This document shows positions 38,579-47,105 of a stretch of DNA of 64,000 nt, one piece after another. A program made the translations under genes and the position numbers. The first letter of the stretch is position 1, and the number at the start of each line of letters is the position of its first letter. This stretch comes from Anditalea andensis (GTDB taxonomy: Bacteria > Bacteroidota > Bacteroidia > Cytophagales > Cyclobacteriaceae), in assembly GCF_000714815.1 (NCBI RefSeq), contig NZ_JMIH01000014.1, positions 434,001 to 498,000 on the forward strand. The letters are read 5' to 3'. The notes beneath the pieces are model-generated. The model ran no database searches and was not told where the DNA came from. It saw only the letters and a list, made by a program, of their open reading frames with translations.

Positions 38579-38655
38579 TAAGGAGGTTAATGCTTATTCT
38601 AAATAGGCAAGATGATAGGTATTACACCTAACTTATTGCTAAAACACATAGAATC

Positions 38656-39027
38656 ATGAAAATTTTATTAGCAGAGGACAATGATCTTTTGAGAAAATCA
38701 TTGTCATTCTATTTACAAACAGAAGGTTTCGACGTGGATCAGTTTTCTAATGGAAAAGAGGCCCTGGAAGCTATTAAAAGCAAACCATATACTATAATCC
38801 TCACTGATATTAATATGCCCGGAATCAGCGGAATGGAAATAACCCAATATGTACGTACCAAATTATTATCAAACATCCCCATTATTATCTTTACATCCTC
38901 CAATATAGAACAGACTGAGCTAGATTCATTTGATATAGGGGCCAATGAATTTATCCCCAAACCAGTGAGCCCGGCAGTACTGCTGGTGAGAATGAAACGA
39001 TTGATCAGCAAATCTTCAGACAACTAA
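38656..39027 (+). CDS. Stand-alone CheY-like response regulator
   Basis: A 123-residue single receiver domain with no output domain. Acidic pocket EDN (residues 7-9), phosphoacceptor D51 in TIILTDINMPG, switch Thr in IIIFTSS and the conserved Lys in IPKPVSP are all present. It is a likely target of the HPt domain of the preceding hybrid kinase. Lacking a DNA-binding domain, it should act by protein contact, perhaps on the HEAT-like or glycosyltransferase proteins encoded directly after it (28 bases to the next ATG). Confidence 0.9.
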   Translation: MKILLAEDNDLLRKSLSFYLQTEGFDVDQFSNGKEALEAIKSKPYTIILTDINMPGISGMEITQYVRTKLLSNIPIIIFTSSNIEQTELDSFDIGANEFIPKPVSPAVLLVRMKRLISKSSDN

Positions 39028-39055
39028 CAATATTTCCCATGGTACATATACTATA

Positions 39056-39886
39056 ATGGAATTTTTTTGGAATCTATATCAAAGTAAAGTTTGGGTAGTC
39101 CCTTTTTTGATCTACGCCATAGGTATATTACTATTTGGCAGTGTGACACTTCTTGCCATCATAATATGGACAAGGCATACACATATAAAAGAACAAAAAT
39201 TTATCCTGCAATATGACAGGCTAATTGAGCCTATGTTATTAAATGTACTTTTTGATACAGGGAGTTATAGCACATTTAATAACGACCCACACTATTCTTC
39301 ACTTTTCAATAATACGGTTTTCAGAAAACAAATGATGGCTAATATTATCAACCTACATAAGAATTATGAAGGATCATATGCGAAAAAGCTTGAAAAATTT
39401 TATCTCGAATCTCATTTGATCACAGATTCTTTTAGAAAACTAAAGAATGCACGATGGGAAATTCAATGTCTAGCTATAGAAGAACTGTCAGAAATGAATG
39501 TGGTTACGGTATTTGAACATTTGGTAGATACTTCCAAATCATCAAACAAACTACTGAAGATAGCGGCGATTAAAGGCTGTATCAAATTAAATGGTACCAA
39601 AGGTATCACCCACCTGATCAGGCATAAAGACCCGCTGGACCAATGGTCACAACTTTCCATTATTGACGCCATAAAGCATGGGGATCTAAGGTTAACTGAG
39701 GGAATCGAAATACTATTGACTTCAAAAAATGATACTGTAGTAAGTCTAGGATTAAAAATTATTCAGTCACTTCATTTATCACAGCATAACTTGGATATCA
39801 TCAGGATGATAAGTACTACTGATAATGTTTATCTAAAACAAGAGGGCCAATTAACGCTCACCGCAATCAAATCTAGCAATACATAG
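39056..39886 (+). CDS. Membrane-anchored HEAT-like repeat protein
   Basis: A 276-residue protein with one strong membrane helix near the N-terminus (about 14-35) and an all-helical soluble part. From about residue 140 it shows HEAT-like helix pairs (WEIQCLAIEELSEM, LLKIAAIKGCIKLNG, DQWSQLSIIDAI). HEAT repeats are scaffolds for protein binding. It is two bases before the glycosyltransferase gene and 28 bases after the receiver, so it may link signal to enzyme. No enzymatic motif is seen. It is not a named family to me. Confidence 0.75.
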   Translation: MEFFWNLYQSKVWVVPFLIYAIGILLFGSVTLLAIIIWTRHTHIKEQKFILQYDRLIEPMLLNVLFDTGSYSTFNNDPHYSSLFNNTVFRKQMMANIINLHKNYEGSYAKKLEKFYLESHLITDSFRKLKNARWEIQCLAIEELSEMNVVTVFEHLVDTSKSSNKLLKIAAIKGCIKLNGTKGITHLIRHKDPLDQWSQLSIIDAIKHGDLRLTEGIEILLTSKNDTVVSLGLKIIQSLHLSQHNLDIIRMISTTDNVYLKQEGQLTLTAIKSSNT

Positions 39887-39888
39887 TC

Positions 39889-41322
39889 ATGACATTTTTT
39901 ACAGCTGAAATTACCGCTATGGTAAACATCTACCTTTTACTGATTTTGCTTTATGCTATTCTGATTATGTCCTCATACTTGGTTTTAGCCGTTCTTTCCT
40001 TTATAGAGCTTAAGGAATATATCAAAAAAAACAGTTTCATTGATTATGAAATATTGCTATCCAGTCAGCAGGCTCCCTATTTATCTTTAATAGCTCCCGC
40101 ATATAATGAGGGTCTTACTATAGAGGAAAATGTTAAATCTTTACTTTCCCTGAATTATAACAATTATGAAGTCATAGTGGTAAATGACGGAAGCAAAGAC
40201 AACTCCATGGACATGCTGATCAGCACCTATGATTTGATAAAGAAGGATCTGGACCATGAAACACCCATAACCACTAAAGCAATACGGGGAATATATCGGT
40301 CTAAAAACGCTGCATTTAAAAAATTAACCGTAGTCGATAAAGAAAACGGGGGAAAGGCAGATGCCCTTAACGTGGGCTTGAATATAGCTAAACACCCCTA
40401 TGCCGTATGCATAGATGTAGATTGTATATTGGATAAAGATTCTCTACTAAAGCTTGCAAAACCCTTTCTAGAATCTATAGATAAAAAGGTAATAGCTACA
40501 GGAGGTGTAGTAAGAATAGCCAATCAATGCACCATAGAGGATGGCAGATTAATAGATGTAAATGTACCAAATAAGTTACTTCCAAGAATCCAAGTATTGG
40601 AATACCTGCGGGCATTTCTTTTGGGAAGAATGGCTTGGGAAAGACTGGATGGATTACTTTTAATTAGTGGAGCATTTGGAGCGTTTGATAGGGAAATTGC
40701 CATAAAGGCTGGCGGTTACAATACAAAAACAGTGGGAGAAGACATGGAACTGGTCGTCAGAATGAGAAGGTACATGTTGGAAAGGAATATTCCATATACC
40801 GTCTCCTATATCCCCGATCCATTATGCTGGACAGAGGCCCCCGATAATGCTGCCATATTTAAAAAACAGCGCAGCAGATGGATGAGAGGTACTATAGAAA
40901 CCTTATGGATTCATCGTAAAATGTTTTTTAACCCTAAATATAAAATATTAGGGATGATCAGTGTGCCATATTGGACCTTCTTTGAATTTCTTGCTCCATT
41001 GATTGAATTTGTAGGACTATTAGTTACTTTAATTTTTGTCATATTGGGTATACTCAATTGGAAAATATTCTTACTACTGTTTTTATTTGTTTACATATTT
41101 GCGACTATGTTTTCTTTATTGGCCCTGTTGGGAGAAGAACTCACTTATCACAAATATCCCCGGATAAAAGATTTCTTAAAACTGTTTGCAGCTGCTTTAA
41201 TAGAGCCGCTGTATTTTCACCCTTTGGCCGTATACGCCGCCTTAATAGGATATTGGGAAAAGATAAAAGGTAAAAAAACATGGGGGGATATGACCAGACA
41301 GGGATTTCAGAAAAAACAATAG
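39889..41322 (+). CDS. Processive family-2 glycosyltransferase (polysaccharide synthase)
   Basis: A 477-residue membrane glycosyltransferase of family GT2. An N-terminal membrane helix (about 12-36) is followed by the catalytic domain with VVNDGS (D100), DxD (D176-V-D178), a catalytic GED (E284-D285) and QRSRW (Q327-W331). A C-terminal block of membrane helices follows. The D, DxD, ED, QxxRW set is the signature of processive synthases such as cellulose, hyaluronan or poly-N-acetylglucosamine synthases, so it probably makes and exports a linear polysaccharide. No PilZ domain is present at the C-terminus, so it is unlikely to be activated by c-di-GMP as BcsA is. The sugar cannot be told. No exporter, deacetylase or outer-membrane partner is next to it. 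Confidence 0.85.
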   Translation: MTFFTAEITAMVNIYLLLILLYAILIMSSYLVLAVLSFIELKEYIKKNSFIDYEILLSSQQAPYLSLIAPAYNEGLTIEENVKSLLSLNYNNYEVIVVNDGSKDNSMDMLISTYDLIKKDLDHETPITTKAIRGIYRSKNAAFKKLTVVDKENGGKADALNVGLNIAKHPYAVCIDVDCILDKDSLLKLAKPFLESIDKKVIATGGVVRIANQCTIEDGRLIDVNVPNKLLPRIQVLEYLRAFLLGRMAWERLDGLLLISGAFGAFDREIAIKAGGYNTKTVGEDMELVVRMRRYMLERNIPYTVSYIPDPLCWTEAPDNAAIFKKQRSRWMRGTIETLWIHRKMFFNPKYKILGMISVPYWTFFEFLAPLIEFVGLLVTLIFVILGILNWKIFLLLFLFVYIFATMFSLLALLGEELTYHKYPRIKDFLKLFAAALIEPLYFHPLAVYAALIGYWEKIKGKKTWGDMTRQGFQKKQ

Positions 41323-41536
41323 CGGTTAAATATGCTGTTTCCCATAAAAAGATCTTAACGTCCCAGATTAAAAAAAATCTATTGGTTTTATAGTAGCTGA
41401 AATCTTTATGATATAGGTACCTAAATCTGGCATATAAAGCTTCCATCAGGCATAATCAATCCCAGTATCTTTCTAAGTCAATTCAAATCATACCCATTTT
41501 CCTACAGAAATAATCGCCGATTTATAAATATTTGGT

Positions 41537-42448
41537 TTAGTGGGTTCCTCGTACCTTCATTTCCAGGGTATAAACTGAACCCATAGCTGTTATAAATAAA
41601 GTCTTTCTCATCGGACCTCCAAAAACCACATTCGCTGTCCAATCTTCATCTACAGGAATTTGGGCTATCAGCTCTCCCTTGGGATTAAATACCGTGACCC
41701 CTTTTTTCCCTGTTAAGTAAACATTGCCCCGATGGTCTACTGTCATTCCATCAGACCCCATTTCTACAAAAAGTCGCCTGTTTTTGAGATAGCCATCCTC
41801 CTCTATATCATATACATACGTTTTATCATCACCTATATCTGCTACATAAAGCTTTTTATTATCAGGAGTACCTATTATACCATTAGGTTTTACAAGGTTT
41901 TCATCTACTCTAAAAAACTGGATCCGGTCTGGACTTAGGTAATATAAATGTTCTCCATCTTGTTTCATTTCAGGATCCCTAGTCCAATAGTCTCTTTTAT
42001 ACAGAGGGTCTGTAATATAAATCCCCCCATTTGGCGCCACCCATAGATCATTGGGTCCATTTAATCTCTGGCCTCTGAAATTTTCTATTAAGACAGTTTT
42101 ATTGCCCTTTTCATCTAAAGACCAAAGCTGGTTTTCCATATCTGCGGCAGTAATCAAATTCCCCTTTCGATCAAAGAACATGCCGTTAGATCTGCCTGCA
42201 TCTTCTATAAAAACAGATGTTTCTCCGGTTTCGAATGACCATTTAATAATTTTATTATTTGGCTGATCTGTAAAATATACATCTCCTGTACGGTGTACAG
42301 CAGGTCCTTCTGTAAATTCAAAATCATCGGATACCTTTTGCAATATGGCTTTTTTGGCTATAAGGTTTTTTTTATCTATTACCTGGGCATTACTATCAAA
42401 TGATACCGTGATGATAAACAAGCAGATAAGGGTTAGGGCTTTGGTCAT
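41537..42448 (-). CDS. Secreted SMP-30/gluconolactonase-like protein
   Basis: A six-bladed beta-propeller protein of the SMP-30/gluconolaconase/LRE family, 303 residues from the ATG at 42446-42448. That start gives a normal signal peptide (MTKALTLICLFIITVSFDSNAQ). The frame is open to an upstream ATG at 42515, which would add 23 residues and bury the signal. Family features are FTEGPAVHRTGDVYFTDQ with the metal-binding Glu, GPNDLWVAPNGGIYITDP with Asn-Asp, and VADIGDDKTYVYD. It probably hydrolyses a sugar lactone in the periplasm; the substrate is unknown. It is monocistronic and convergent with the glycosyltransferase. Confidence 0.82.
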   Translation of the reverse strand: MTKALTLICLFIITVSFDSNAQVIDKKNLIAKKAILQKVSDDFEFTEGPAVHRTGDVYFTDQPNNKIIKWSFETGETSVFIEDAGRSNGMFFDRKGNLITAADMENQLWSLDEKGNKTVLIENFRGQRLNGPNDLWVAPNGGIYITDPLYKRDYWTRDPEMKQDGEHLYYLSPDRIQFFRVDENLVKPNGIIGTPDNKKLYVADIGDDKTYVYDIEEDGYLKNRRLFVEMGSDGMTVDHRGNVYLTGKKGVTVFNPKGELIAQIPVDEDWTANVVFGGPMRKTLFITAMGSVYTLEMKVRGTH

Positions 42449-42826
42449 TAATGGATGCTTCTGGGTAAAATAAGTATTTGGAAGTGCGAAAGATAATCTA
42501 CTTTTATTGCTTTTCATAAAATAATTTTAAATCACTTTATAAAGATCTAATTTAATATGCTTACGGATATTCTCTTTATCTAAAAGATAATAAGGAAATG
42601 CAAAATAGGCCGGATGAAGAAATTATTCATTGCTTAAACAGCCAAGCGGAAAGCGGAAGCTATACAAATAACGGAGGGAACGTATTTATTGATATCAAAT
42701 GATAGCATTACTAACAGTGTTTTTATATCAAAGAGAAGAGATATGGAGTATGGAGTTAATAGAAGCTATGTGCCAAAACAGCAGTTAAAAAAATAAACAA
42801 TCCGGGCTTAAGTCCGGATTTTATAG
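42449..42826. other. Intergenic region between SMP-30-like and lipoprotein genes
   Basis: About 378 bases without a supported gene. It contains the lipoprotein terminator (42787-42820) and a short plus-strand frame (42598-42702, 34 codons, ATG preceded by AAGGAA) that could be a small peptide gene. No promoter box is clear for the gene on the left. Confidence 0.35.
42787..42820 (-). terminator. Intrinsic terminator of the small lipoprotein gene
   Basis: AATCCGG and CCGGATT form a 7-bp stem, extendable by two more pairs, around a TTAA centre. On the minus strand it is followed by TATTTTTTT. It starts 7 bases beyond the stop of the 72-residue gene. Confidence 0.75.
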
Positions 42827-43045
42827 CTACTTAATATTGGTTTCTACTTTTACGTCAATTTTTTTTGTTTTGACTGATCCACCATTAGGCCTTACAGAGA
42901 TAGTTGTTTCTGATGCTTCCTTGACGGGAGCTTTCTCCACTTCTATCACTTTGACCGTTTCTGTTTTGGTCTCTTTTACAGGCTGGTCATTGCATCCCAT
43001 TGTCCATATCAAAGCAAATGCGAAGAATAAATAAGTAATTTTCAT
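42827..43045 (-). CDS. Small lipoprotein of unknown function (72 aa)
   Basis: A 72-residue protein with a signal peptide and lipobox (WTMGC, C18), then a low-complexity, highly charged region of Lys/Glu/Thr/Val (KETKTETVKVIEVEKAPVK). It is too short and too simple in composition for family assignment. The long terminator and the usual lipoprotein signal make it a plausible gene. It might be an envelope spacer or a stress-induced protein; this is not supported by anything visible. Confidence 0.6.
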   Translation of the reverse strand: MKITYLFFAFALIWTMGCNDQPVKETKTETVKVIEVEKAPVKEASETTISVRPNGGSVKTKKIDVKVETNIK

Positions 43046-43322
43046 AATATTTTTAATTAATTTAATCCAGATCTGTTGGATAGGTACAAGATAGCTACAA
43101 ACACATACACCATCTAATAATTCTATAAAAATAAAATTATTAAAATAATAATTTATAATAATAGTATTTGTAAAATAATATTTCTAACAATGTATTTTGT
43201 ATTACAAATAAGCTTTCATGATATCCATGGTTATAATCAGGATTTTGTTTTAATCAAAAATTACCAAAAGTATTTTAAGTCTTTCTTCTCTAATTATCTT
43301 TATTTTAGTAAAAGATAATATA

Positions 43323-44264
43323 ATGAAAATGAACCGCTTAATACTTTTAGCTATTTTAACCTTTTCCTGTGATCGGCCTGACATGAATTTTAAACTTAGC
43401 GAAATCACCACCTTAGAAAATATACCGGCGGCCTCAGGAATAGGTATCCATGAGAAACATATGCTAATCATAGGAGATAATTCCCCCTACCTATATCTAC
43501 TTGACCATACTGCCAAACCCTTAAGCAAAATCCCGATTTATCCATTAGACAATTACAAAGACGGAGAAATAGCAAAAAGTATAAAACCAGATTTTGAAGC
43601 TTTGGAACTGGTCAAAGGGAAAGTTGATGACGAAGTATTGATATTTGGTTCAGGTTCCAAAAGCCCACAAAGGGATATTTTTATCCATGTCACCTTGGCA
43701 GAGCAGCCCGTAATAAAAACTTATAATCTGGTATCTTTTTATAATCAACTCAGGGATAACAAAATACTGCGTGGTTATGAGTTGAATATAGAGGCAGTAG
43801 CCCTATATGAAAACAAACTGATGTTGTTCAACAGGGGAAAAAATCTTATTTTCATATATGACTATGAGGAGTTTCTCCGATTTTTAAATAGCAAAGCCCC
43901 TTATCCTCCACCATCTGTTAAAGAACTGGAATTACCAAAGATAAATGGTTTTGTTTCCGGCTTTTCGGGAGCTACTGTGATACCTGAGACCTCTACTTTG
44001 ATATTTACCACCTCTGTGGAAGATACACCAAACGCTTATGATGATGGAGAAGTGCTTGGAAGTTTCATCTGTATGATTGATCTGGATCGATTGGATGAAG
44101 GAGTAAAACATTTCCTCATTGAGGATAGAAACCAGCCTATGAAAATAAAAGTTGAATCGGTCACGGTCCTAAATAAAATCTCTGAAAGTAAGATTGAAAT
44201 ATTATTGGTAACCGACAGTGATGGCGGAGAATCACTATTATTAAAAGGGCATTTGATATGGTAA
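43323..44264 (+). CDS. Predicted lipoprotein, possibly DUF6929-like propeller
   Basis: A 313-residue protein with a short signal and lipobox (ILTFSC, C16). The rest has the repeating loops of a beta-propeller-like protein (for example SGIGIHEKHMLIIGDNSPYLYLLD, FGSGSKSPQRD, EAVALYENKLMLFNRGKN). It looks like the Bacteroidota family I would call DUF6929, but I am not certain. The function is unknown. It is monocistronic, divergent from the small lipoprotein gene, with a very AT-rich 277-base region between them. Confidence 0.7.
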   Translation: MKMNRLILLAILTFSCDRPDMNFKLSEITTLENIPAASGIGIHEKHMLIIGDNSPYLYLLDHTAKPLSKIPIYPLDNYKDGEIAKSIKPDFEALELVKGKVDDEVLIFGSGSKSPQRDIFIHVTLAEQPVIKTYNLVSFYNQLRDNKILRGYELNIEAVALYENKLMLFNRGKNLIFIYDYEEFLRFLNSKAPYPPPSVKELELPKINGFVSGFSGATVIPETSTLIFTTSVEDTPNAYDDGEVLGSFICMIDLDRLDEGVKHFLIEDRNQPMKIKVESVTVLNKISESKIEILLVTDSDGGESLLLKGHLIW

Positions 44265-44327
44265 AACCCGTTTTTGTCGTAAAGCATCCTAAACACCATT
44301 ACCTAGTTACCTTACATGGCAATTTGT

Positions 44328-44837
44328 TTATATTTTTTCCTTAACACCAAGAAACGGCATCCATTCTATGGCATTCTTATGAGCATATTCAGCAAGAAAA
44401 TGACTTAGCGTAGGCCTGAAGGGAGGATTGTTTAACTTGAGCCCGACTTGTTCAGGAGTGCGGTCCCCTTTTTGGGTATTGCAGCGATGGCAAGCGGTGA
44501 CCAGGTTCATCCAGTTGGTTTTGCCTCCTTTAGATTTAGGAATGACATGGTCAATAGTAAGATGCCTAGTAGACCCACAATACTGACATTGGTTTTGGTC
44601 CCTTTTAAAAAGATTATTCCTATTCAGCATTACCCCTTTAAAGGGAATATTTTTGTATTCCTGAAGACGGATCACCGCAGGGTAGACATATTCTCTGTCT
44701 ACTGTGCGGATGGTAAGGTATTCATAAGTAGCAAGAGGGGATGCCTTCTCCAGAAAAGTCAGTACAAAGGCTTTTTGGGCTGTGACTACTGCCACTGGCG
44801 TGTGATCTAAATTCAGCACAAGAACCTTCTTTTCCAT
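44328..44837 (-). CDS. HNH endonuclease
   Basis: A 169-residue protein of the small HNH nuclease family. The Cys pairs C84-x2-C87 (CQYCG) and C116-x2-C119 (CHRCN) would bind zinc. The catalytic core is LTIDHVIPKSKGGKTNWMNLVTACHRCN with D96-H97 and N120. This family is widespread on Bacteroidota chromosomes as a single-copy gene, and its role is not known. It is the last gene of the tsaD-smpB-NlpC-HNH unit, 7 bases after the NlpC-like gene. Confidence 0.88.
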   Translation of the reverse strand: MEKKVLVLNLDHTPVAVVTAQKAFVLTFLEKASPLATYEYLTIRTVDREYVYPAVIRLQEYKNIPFKGVMLNRNNLFKRDQNQCQYCGSTRHLTIDHVIPKSKGGKTNWMNLVTACHRCNTQKGDRTPEQVGLKLNNPPFRPTLSHFLAEYAHKNAIEWMPFLGVKEKI

Positions 44838-44844
44838 CAGTATA

Positions 44845-45654
44845 CTACATTATATTTCTGATTTCATGTACGTGCCAATATGGTGAAATGTTTTTATCCA
44901 CACTTGCCCCATTCAGGTTTACCTTATTTCTGGTGACTTTGCCATTTACATGGATCATTTCTCCCTCTCCCAAGTAAATGCCTACATGATCGTGAACTTT
45001 TCGGTCATTTGCAAATATCAAGATATCACCCGGCAGAGCACCTTCCGGATTCATTAATTTACCTTTCAGAATTATCTGAGAAAGAAATCTTGGAAAACTG
45101 TAACCTCCTATCTTAAAGACTAGGTGGACAAATGCCCCTGCTCCTATACCAAAAAAACTCCTGCCGCCAAACTGAGCAGGTACGTTTAAAAATGATAGGG
45201 CTATTTGGGAAATTTGCTGACGGGATGCTTTTAAACTTTGAGGCCTGCTTTCTCCGGTAAACCTTATGGATTCCCCCATATCAAAAAGTTCGTTTTGGCT
45301 GACATGAAGGTTACTGCCAGGCAATAAATGGAGAATCTGTCCTTTAAAATATATGGTAGATATTGGGGCTAAGGTTATCTGATAATCTTGGTCATTAAAA
45401 AGCATAAATTCTTTATGGCTGACGTCTTGATGCTGCAGTGCTGCCATCCATCCCTCTCCAGTATCATCTGTACCTACTACCTTTAACCATTTGCGACAGG
45501 AAGATCTATCTAAAACTACATATGTCTCTCCAAAGAGCAATTGGGTAATCAGCCCTGTCCCCAGTCGGGGTTCAGCATATAAATTTATCACTGATAAACG
45601 GCATACACCATATTCACTTTCAGTCTGCCATTCTGTCGAGGTCTCTTTTTGCAT
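44845..45654 (-). CDS. NlpC/P60-like protein without catalytic cysteine
   Basis: A 269-residue protein (from the ATG at 45652-45654; the frame also opens at 45684) with an SH3-like N-terminal part (EYGVCRLSVINLYAEP...QLLFGE) and a C-terminal NlpC/P60 fold, as in YkfC-type cytoplasmic murein peptide endopeptidases. No signal peptide is seen. The catalytic block, normally GIDCSGFVQ, reads GIGAGAFVH here, so the catalytic Cys is Ala and the flanking Asp and Ser are Gly. The following His motif (DHVGIYLGEG) and a later HVNGKV are kept. It is therefore probably a non-enzymatic member. The smpB end overlaps its start by 35 bases, so it is translated with smpB. It cannot be called a pseudogene, as the frame is intact. 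Confidence 0.78.
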   Translation of the reverse strand: MQKETSTEWQTESEYGVCRLSVINLYAEPRLGTGLITQLLFGETYVVLDRSSCRKWLKVVGTDDTGEGWMAALQHQDVSHKEFMLFNDQDYQITLAPISTIYFKGQILHLLPGSNLHVSQNELFDMGESIRFTGESRPQSLKASRQQISQIALSFLNVPAQFGGRSFFGIGAGAFVHLVFKIGGYSFPRFLSQIILKGKLMNPEGALPGDILIFANDRKVHDHVGIYLGEGEMIHVNGKVTRNKVNLNGASVDKNISPYWHVHEIRNIM

Positions 45655-46084
45655 CCTTATTTTTGATATCTTGTCGCTTATCATGAAGTTTTTTGCCTTT
45701 CCCCAGGGCTATTTCCATTTTGGCCAGTCCTCTGTCATTAATAAATATACGAACTGGAATGATAGAAAGTCCTTTTTCTTCAAATTTCCTTGACAATTTA
45801 TCCAATTCTTTTTTGCTCAAAAGTAACTTACGCTCTCTTACGGCATCATGATTATAACTTGCTGCAAAGGAATAGGGCGCGATGTGCATCTGACGTATAA
45901 AAAGTTCATTGTTCCTAAAAAAGCAGAAAGCTTCTGTAAGTGAAACCTTTCCTTCACGTATAGATTTGATTTCAGTACCTTTCAGCACCAGACCTGCTGT
46001 GAATTTGTCTATAAACTCAAATTCAAAACCTGCTTTTTTATTTTTTATATTGATGGTCTTTTGAAACCTGTTGTCTTTGGCCAT
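45620..46084 (-). CDS. smpB: SsrA-binding protein SmpB
   Basis: SmpB brings tmRNA to stalled ribosomes. The 154-residue protein has the family signature IKNKKAGFEFEFIDKFTAGL, followed by GTEIKSIREGKVSL and the basic C-terminal tail (RDLDRMAD region). The frame opens further at a TTG (46096), but the ATG at 46082-46084 starts one base after the tsaD stop and gives MAKDNRFQKTINIKN, the usual start. Its end overlaps the NlpC-like gene. It is in the operon tsaD-smpB-NlpC-HNH. Confidence 0.96.
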   Translation of the reverse strand: MAKDNRFQKTINIKNKKAGFEFEFIDKFTAGLVLKGTEIKSIREGKVSLTEAFCFFRNNELFIRQMHIAPYSFAASYNHDAVRERKLLLSKKELDKLSRKFEEKGLSIIPVRIFINDRGLAKMEIALGKGKKLHDKRQDIKNKDAKRDLDRMAD

Positions 46085-46085
46085 A

Positions 46086-47105
46086 TTATTTACCAATTTT
46101 CATTTTAGCCAGTGGGCTGATATCCAGACCACAAAACTCCTGATTTAAAAATTTAAAATGCGCTGCCATAGCTATCATGGCGGCATTGTCAGTGCAATAT
46201 TCAAAGCTTGGTATATACACTTTCCACCCAAGCTCACTGGATAATTTTTCCAATTCAGCCCTTAATCCTAAATTAGCCGAAACACCACCTGCTATGGCTA
46301 TCTCATTGATCCGGTGTATTTTTGCAGCCTTTTTCAGCTTCTGCATTAGCATTTTTATAAGTGTATACTGGACGGATGCACAAATATCGTTCTTATTATC
46401 ATCTATAAATGTCGCATTTTCTTTTAGTCTATCACGAAGAAAATAAAGCACGGCAGTTTTTATCCCACTGAAAGAATAATTAAGATCCGGCATATCCGAA
46501 AGCGGGAAACTATAAGCCTTAGGGTCACCGTTTAAAGCAAATTTATCTATCATAGGGCCTCCGGGGTATGGAAGCCCCATCAGCTTGGCTGTTTTATCAA
46601 AAGCTTCCCCTACTGCATCATCCAAGGTTTCGCCTATGACTTCCATTTCCAGATGGCTTTTAACCAATACCAGCTGTGTATGTCCCCCACTCACGGTAAG
46701 ACAAATAAAGGGAAACAAAGGTGCAGGATGATCTATAAAATGCGCCAATATATGTGCCTCCATATGGTTTACCTCAATCATGGGGATACCGAGAGAATAG
46801 GCAAATGCCTTGGCAAATGATACACCTACCAATAGTGAACCCATAAGACCAGGACCTCTGGTAAAAGCTACTGCGGACAGCTCCTTTTTATCCAGCCCTG
46901 ATGTTTTGATCGCTTCCTGAATAACTGGCACTAGGTGCTGCTGGTGGGCCCTGGAGGCTAATTCCGGAACCACTCCACCATATTTTTCATGTACAGATTG
47001 CGTAGCGACAATATTATTAAGTATTTTGCCATCAGAAATGACCGAAGCTGACGTTTCATCACAAGATGACTCTATTGCTAAGATATTAATTTTCATCACA
47101 CTCAT
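46086..47105 (-). CDS. tsaD: tRNA threonylcarbamoyladenosine transferase TsaD
   Basis: TsaD (Gcp/YgjD) makes t6A37 in ANN-decoding tRNAs. The 339-residue protein has the ASKHA fold, with the metal-binding NHMEAHILAH (H114, H118), SGGHTQLVLV and GGVSANLGLR. The N-terminal ILAIESSCDETSAS is diagnostic. Two ATGs are possible, at 47103-47105 and at 47094-47096, and the second gives a more usual start (MKINILAIESS). It is divergent from tamB, and there is practically no space between the two genes. It is the first gene of a four-gene unit. Confidence 0.96.
   Translation of the reverse strand: MSVMKINILAIESSCDETSASVISDGKILNNIVATQSVHEKYGGVVPELASRAHQQHLVPVIQEAIKTSGLDKKELSAVAFTRGPGLMGSLLVGVSFAKAFAYSLGIPMIEVNHMEAHILAHFIDHPAPLFPFICLTVSGGHTQLVLVKSHLEMEVIGETLDDAVGEAFDKTAKLMGLPYPGGPMIDKFALNGDPKAYSFPLSDMPDLNYSFSGIKTAVLYFLRDRLKENATFIDDNKNDICASVQYTLIKMLMQKLKKAAKIHRINEIAIAGGVSANLGLRAELEKLSSELGWKVYIPSFEYCTDNAAMIAMAAHFKFLNQEFCGLDISPLAKMKIGK

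Noticed and set aside
44448-44810. Plus-strand frame of 120 codons opposite the HNH gene
   Set aside because: HNH frame has complete zinc and catalytic motifs; antisense frame has none.
44845-45684. NlpC-like gene as pseudogene
   Set aside because: The frame is uninterrupted, coupled to smpB and normal in length, so a functional pseudoenzyme is more likely than decay.
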